Below, one piece after another: positions 60,933-64,000 of a stretch of DNA of 64,000 nt. The first letter of the stretch is position 1; each line of letters starts with the position of its first letter. Location: positions 1 to 64,000 of the forward strand of contig CAMLKW010000001.1 in the NCBI GenBank assembly GCA_946480605.1, read 5' to 3'. The position numbers and the translations under genes were made by a program. The stretch comes from an uncultured Roseateles sp. (GTDB lineage: Bacteria > Pseudomonadota > Gammaproteobacteria > Burkholderiales > Burkholderiaceae). The notes below the pieces were generated by a model. The model had not been told where the DNA came from. It was given only the letters and a program-made list of their open reading frames with translations, and ran no database searches.

Positions 60933-61041
60933 TTGGTTGTCTCCTTCGGGTGTGCGGATGCTAGAAAGCGGGGTGATGCTCGACCAATGAGATTTTTTGC
61001 GCAATAGATATCAGTTTCGAGATGTCTGACGGCGGGGGCGC
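60933..61041 (-). promoter_or_regulatory. AT-rich promoter region of the CUT2 operon
   Basis: This gap between the fucosidase-like gene and the binding-protein gene is the only AT-rich stretch nearby. On the reverse strand TTGCGC (near 61001) could be a -35 with GAGCAT 17 nt on. TTGCGCAA (60997-61004) is a perfect palindrome, with GATATC next to it; this could be a LacI- or LysR-type site. The TAGTCATAC box of the 37.6-kb region is absent, so control differs. The evidence is weak. Confidence 0.4.
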
Positions 61042-62661
61042 TCAGGCGATGCGCAGCACATAGGCCGGCAGCGCCGCGACCCCGCCGGCCGGCAGCTGCA
61101 CCTCCAGGCCGTCGTCCCGCTGCTGGAAGCGCAGCGCCTGGGCGCCGCCCAGCAGGTCGACGCGCTGCACCGGCCGGTGCCGGCCGCGCGCCAGGCTGCG
61201 GATCAGCGCCCGGTCGCCGTCCGGCGCCGCAAAGCCGCTGGCAAAGACGAGGTCACCGCGTGCGGTGAAGCGGAAGTCGGCGGCGCCCAGCGGCGCGCCC
61301 TTGCCTTCGTTGAAGCCCTGGGCCGTCAACGGGGCCTGCTTGTCCATCGCGGGGCCCTCGCCGAACACGCGCCAGGGGCGGGTGCCGTAGATGCTCTCGC
61401 CGTGCCTCTGCATCCAGACGCCGATGGCCTCGACCACGCGCCGCTCGACCGCGTCGATGCTGCCGTCGCCCTTGACCGGCACGTTCAGCAGCAGGTTGCC
61501 GTTCTTGCTGACCACGTCGATCAGCATGCGGATGACCGTCTCGGCGGACTTGTACTGGCCGCGCTCCAGCACGCGCCTGTCATAGTGCCAGGCGCCCAGG
61601 CAGGTGTCGGTCTGCCAGGGCAGCGGCTCGATGCCCTGCGCCTGACCGCGCTCGATGTCCCACACCATGGCGCGGCGCTGCTGCTCGTCCAGGATCTTGC
61701 CGAACAGCACGGCCTGGGTGCGGCCGGTCTTGTCGAGGTGCTGGTTGTAGAGGTGGGCGGCGATGTCCAGGCCCACCGGGCTGACGGGCCACAGCGGCAG
61801 CGCGGTGTCGTCGAAATAGACCAGCTCGGGGCGGTGCTGGTCCAGCAGGTCCAGCGTGCGGGCCAGGAAGTTTCGGCAGTAGGCCTCGCTGGGCCGGCTG
61901 GCGCCCTCGCCCCAGTCCCATTGGCGGTGGATGGCCTTGGGGTCGTGGGCGTCGGCGCTGGGGGCATGGTCCTGCGCATACAGCTGCTGCGGGTCCAGGC
62001 CGTCCCACCACTGGCCGCGGCCGTCTTCCTTGCGCAGGCGGCCGTCGTAGGGCACGCCGGCCAGCGGACCTTGGGTGTCGGCGCGCTGGGCCGGTTCGTA
62101 CCAGGTCCAGGCGTGCGCCGCGTGCACGCTGACGCCCAGCGGCAGGCCCTGGGCGCGGGCGGCGGCGGCCCAGCGCTTGATGATGTCCTGCTTCGGTCCG
62201 ATGCGCGTCGAGTTCCACGCATGGTGGCGGCTGGCGAACAGGTCGAAGTTGTCGTGGTGGTTGGCCATCGCCATGAAGTAGCGCGCGCCGGCCTGCTTGT
62301 AGAGCCCCAGCAGCTCCTCGGGCTCCCAGCGCTCGGCCTTCCAGTCGCGGATGACCTCCTTGAAGCCATAGACCGACGGGTGGCCGTAGGTGGCGACGTG
62401 GTGGCGGTTCTTGGCGCTGCCCTCGATGTACATCTCGCGCGCGTACCAGTCGCCAAACTCGGGCTGGCACTGCGGTCCCCAGTGCGCCCAGATGCCGAAC
62501 TTGGCGTCACGGAACCAGTCGGGGGTCTGGTAGGTCGTCAGCGAATCCCAGCTCGGCCGGAAGGCGCCGCGCGGGGCCGCGGGCGCCGTTTGGGCCCAGG
62601 CCGGCAGCGCCGCCGCGGGCATGAGGGCGGACAACTGCTGCAGGACTTGTCTTCTCTTCAT
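61042..62661 (-). CDS. Exported GH29 alpha-L-fucosidase-like protein
   Basis: A 539-residue protein from the ATG at 62661. KRRQVLQQLSALMPAAALPAWA resembles a twin-arginine signal. The GH29 barrel shows DAKFGIWAHWGPQCQPEFGD, WEPEELLGLYKQAGARYFMA, ANHHDNFDLFASRHHAWNS, and PELVYFDDTALPL with nucleophile Asp at about 284, and NGNLLLNVPVKGDGSID is a strong family motif. GH29 releases alpha-L-fucose with retention; members in pectin loci can act on fucose of side chains or on galactose-like sugars. It follows the GH127 gene after 19 nt. Confidence 0.9.
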   Translation of the reverse strand: MKRRQVLQQLSALMPAAALPAWAQTAPAAPRGAFRPSWDSLTTYQTPDWFRDAKFGIWAHWGPQCQPEFGDWYAREMYIEGSAKNRHHVATYGHPSVYGFKEVIRDWKAERWEPEELLGLYKQAGARYFMAMANHHDNFDLFASRHHAWNSTRIGPKQDIIKRWAAAARAQGLPLGVSVHAAHAWTWYEPAQRADTQGPLAGVPYDGRLRKEDGRGQWWDGLDPQQLYAQDHAPSADAHDPKAIHRQWDWGEGASRPSEAYCRNFLARTLDLLDQHRPELVYFDDTALPLWPVSPVGLDIAAHLYNQHLDKTGRTQAVLFGKILDEQQRRAMVWDIERGQAQGIEPLPWQTDTCLGAWHYDRRVLERGQYKSAETVIRMLIDVVSKNGNLLLNVPVKGDGSIDAVERRVVEAIGVWMQRHGESIYGTRPWRVFGEGPAMDKQAPLTAQGFNEGKGAPLGAADFRFTARGDLVFASGFAAPDGDRALIRSLARGRHRPVQRVDLLGGAQALRFQQRDDGLEVQLPAGGVAALPAYVLRIA

Positions 62662-62680
62662 GCGGACCCCGGGGTTGGAT

Positions 62681-64000
62681 TCAGCGCAGCAGCCGCAGGC
62701 CGTACAGGCCACCGGCCACGCTGCCCGGCTTGGCCACGAACTTCACGCTGAGCTTGCCGCCGGCAGCGCGCACCAGGTCCTGCGGCAGCTCGAAGTCGCG
62801 CGTGTAGATGGCTTCCTGGCCGGCGTCGGACGCCAGCTCGATGTCGGCGACCGGCTGGCCGTTGACGAGCAGCTCGAAGCGGCGGCCGTTGTCGCGCGTG
62901 GAGAAGCTCAGGCGCAGCACGCGGGCCTCGGATTTCGCGTCGTTCAGCTCGTAGCTGAACCACTTGCGCGCGTGCCGCCAGCGGCCGGCCGGTGCGATGC
63001 CGCTCTCGGCGCCATCACCCTTGAAGAAGTGGTCGGACTCAGGCTGCTGCTCGCCGGGTGCCACCTGGTCGATGGTGATGGCATCCAGCGCCAGCCGGGC
63101 CTGCTCGGACTGGGCCAGCTCGGCGCGCATCAGGCTCTGCTGGGCGGGCGTGGAGCGGCCCCAATAGAGCATGTAGCGCGAGTCATGCAGGCGGAAGAAG
63201 GGGATGAGCTGCAGCTTCTCTTCACCCTTGGCGCCCTGGATCAGCCCCGGCGCCGTGAAGGTCAGCGGCTGACCCGGCACGGGCTTGAAGCGGCGGATGA
63301 AGTCATCCTTGTCGCTGACGAACACCGGCGCAGCCTCCTGCGGGCACACGGCGCCGTGCGCGATATGGCCCATGCGGGACGCGTCGGCGCGGAAGTTCAG
63401 CGTCTCGCCCGGCTGCGGCGTCTTGGCCGCCAGCACGATGGGGCCGTGCAGCACGGCGACAAACTTCTTCAGGCCGTGCAGCGGCTCCAGCGTCGTGCGC
63501 ATGGGCAGTTCCACATCGACGGTGTCGCCGGTCTTCCACGCGCGCTTCAGTTCCACGAAGCCACCGGGCCGGGCCTTCACCTTGACCGGCTTGCCGTTGA
63601 GCTTCACTTTCAGCGCGCCGGGCGCCACCCAGCCGGGATAGCGGACCTTCAGCGCGAACATGCCGGCGCCGTCCACCGTCAGCCGCGTGCGCGACTCGTC
63701 GGGGAAGCGGGTGGATTGCGTGAGCTTGATGCCGCGCTCGCGCCAGTCCAGCGTGGAGGCGATGAACAAATTCACCTGCAGCGCATCGCCGTCGTGCGCA
63801 TAGATGAACTCGCCATGGCGAGCATGGCTCTCGATGCCGGAGCCCACGCAGCACCACATGCCGTCGTGCACCTGCGAGTAGACGCGGTAGTGCTGCGGCC
63901 GCATCGGCGTGAAGTAGACGAAGCCGCCCTGCGGGTGCTGGGACGCGAGGATGTGGTTGTAGAGCGTGCGCTCGTAGTAGTCGGCGTAGGCGCCCACCTG
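62681..64000 (-). CDS. GH127-type beta-L-arabinofuranosidase-like protein, C-terminal part
   Basis: The reading frame stays open to the window edge, so the N-terminus is missing; at least 439 residues remain, counting to the last base. YADYYERTLYNHILASQHPQ, GGFVYFTPMRPQHYRVYSQ and MWCCVGSGIESHARHGEFIY are characteristic of COG3533/GH127; the Cys pair supplies zinc ligand and candidate nucleophile. The barrel is followed by beta-sandwich domains (DVELPMRTTLEPLHGLKKFV, AVLHGPIVLAAKT) and a C-terminal extension. Known GH127 enzymes release beta-L-arabinofuranose; GH146-type activity is an alternative. The start and signal peptide cannot be checked. Confidence 0.88.
   Translation of the reverse strand, partial: QVGAYADYYERTLYNHILASQHPQGGFVYFTPMRPQHYRVYSQVHDGMWCCVGSGIESHARHGEFIYAHDGDALQVNLFIASTLDWRERGIKLTQSTRFPDESRTRLTVDGAGMFALKVRYPGWVAPGALKVKLNGKPVKVKARPGGFVELKRAWKTGDTVDVELPMRTTLEPLHGLKKFVAVLHGPIVLAAKTPQPGETLNFRADASRMGHIAHGAVCPQEAAPVFVSDKDDFIRRFKPVPGQPLTFTAPGLIQGAKGEEKLQLIPFFRLHDSRYMLYWGRSTPAQQSLMRAELAQSEQARLALDAITIDQVAPGEQQPESDHFFKGDGAESGIAPAGRWRHARKWFSYELNDAKSEARVLRLSFSTRDNGRRFELLVNGQPVADIELASDAGQEAIYTRDFELPQDLVRAAGGKLSVKFVAKPGSVAGGLYGLRLLR

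Noticed and set aside
60933..61041. A TAGTCATAC-type operator upstream of the CUT2 operon
   Set aside because: I looked for the 37.6-kb box here and it is not present on either strand.
1..64000. CRISPR arrays, tRNA or rRNA genes, transposases and phage genes
   Set aside because: No regular short repeat-spacer pattern, no RNA gene signature and no transposase or integrase motif was seen.

Overview
The window is about 70% GC, has very dense coding, and its repeats and neighbouring gene types are those of Burkholderiales; a Roseateles/Mitsuaria/Pelomonas/Rubrivivax-type betaproteobacterium is my best guess. That placement is an inference from gene content, because no rRNA or other taxonomic marker is present. 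I saw no tRNA, rRNA, CRISPR array or intact insertion sequence.

Left part (1-27.3 kb): mixed housekeeping and accessory genes. In order: the start of pyrE, a TonB-dependent receptor, exodeoxyribonuclease III, a small exported protein, two tandem L,D-transpeptidase-like proteins, a POT peptide transporter, an RND multidrug efflux operon (adaptor, pump, outer-membrane lipoprotein), a membrane GGDEF protein, a LytS/LytTR two-component pair, a decayed beta-propeller gene, an acyltransferase-3 protein, an unknown protein, a cyanophycinase-like peptidase, a class II glutamine amidotransferase, LuxR-type and Crp/Fnr-type regulators, an M48 protease, a flavin reductase, and a YtrA-type GntR regulator with its ABC exporter behind a palindromic operator.

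Right part (27.4-64 kb): one large locus for pectin and arabinan breakdown and L-arabinose use. Two operons diverge from an AT-rich region at 37.52-37.74 kb. The leftward operon carries a sugar 1-dehydrogenase (SDR), aldose 1-epimerase, a thioesterase, an SMP-30 lactonase, two large exported putative glycosidases (one like DUF4450 proteins) and a PL10 pectate lyase. The rightward operon carries an L-2-keto-3-deoxyarabonate dehydratase-like enzyme, an exported endo-arabinanase-like GH43, a CUT1 ABC importer, GH51 and GH43 arabinofuranosidases, a GH97, and GntR/FCD and LysR regulators. After a repeat-rich stretch (50.3-52.5 kb) a second leftward block codes for GH127, GH29, a CUT2 (YtfQRT/YjfF-like) importer with a GH31 gene inside it, and another GH43. 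Enzymes outside the cytoplasm would free arabino-oligosaccharides and arabinose; the two importers would take up oligomers and monomers; cytoplasmic GH51/GH43 would finish hydrolysis; and dehydrogenase, lactonase and KDA dehydratase would feed the non-phosphorylative L-arabinose route to alpha-ketoglutarate. L-arabonate dehydratase and alpha-ketoglutarate semialdehyde dehydrogenase are not in the window.

Most unusual observations: four copies of a roughly 300-bp hairpin-bearing repeat, in both orientations, that interrupt and flank the rightward arabinan operon; paired TAGTCATACTTT boxes in the divergent promoter region; and a tandem pair of large exported putative glycosidases of uncertain family.
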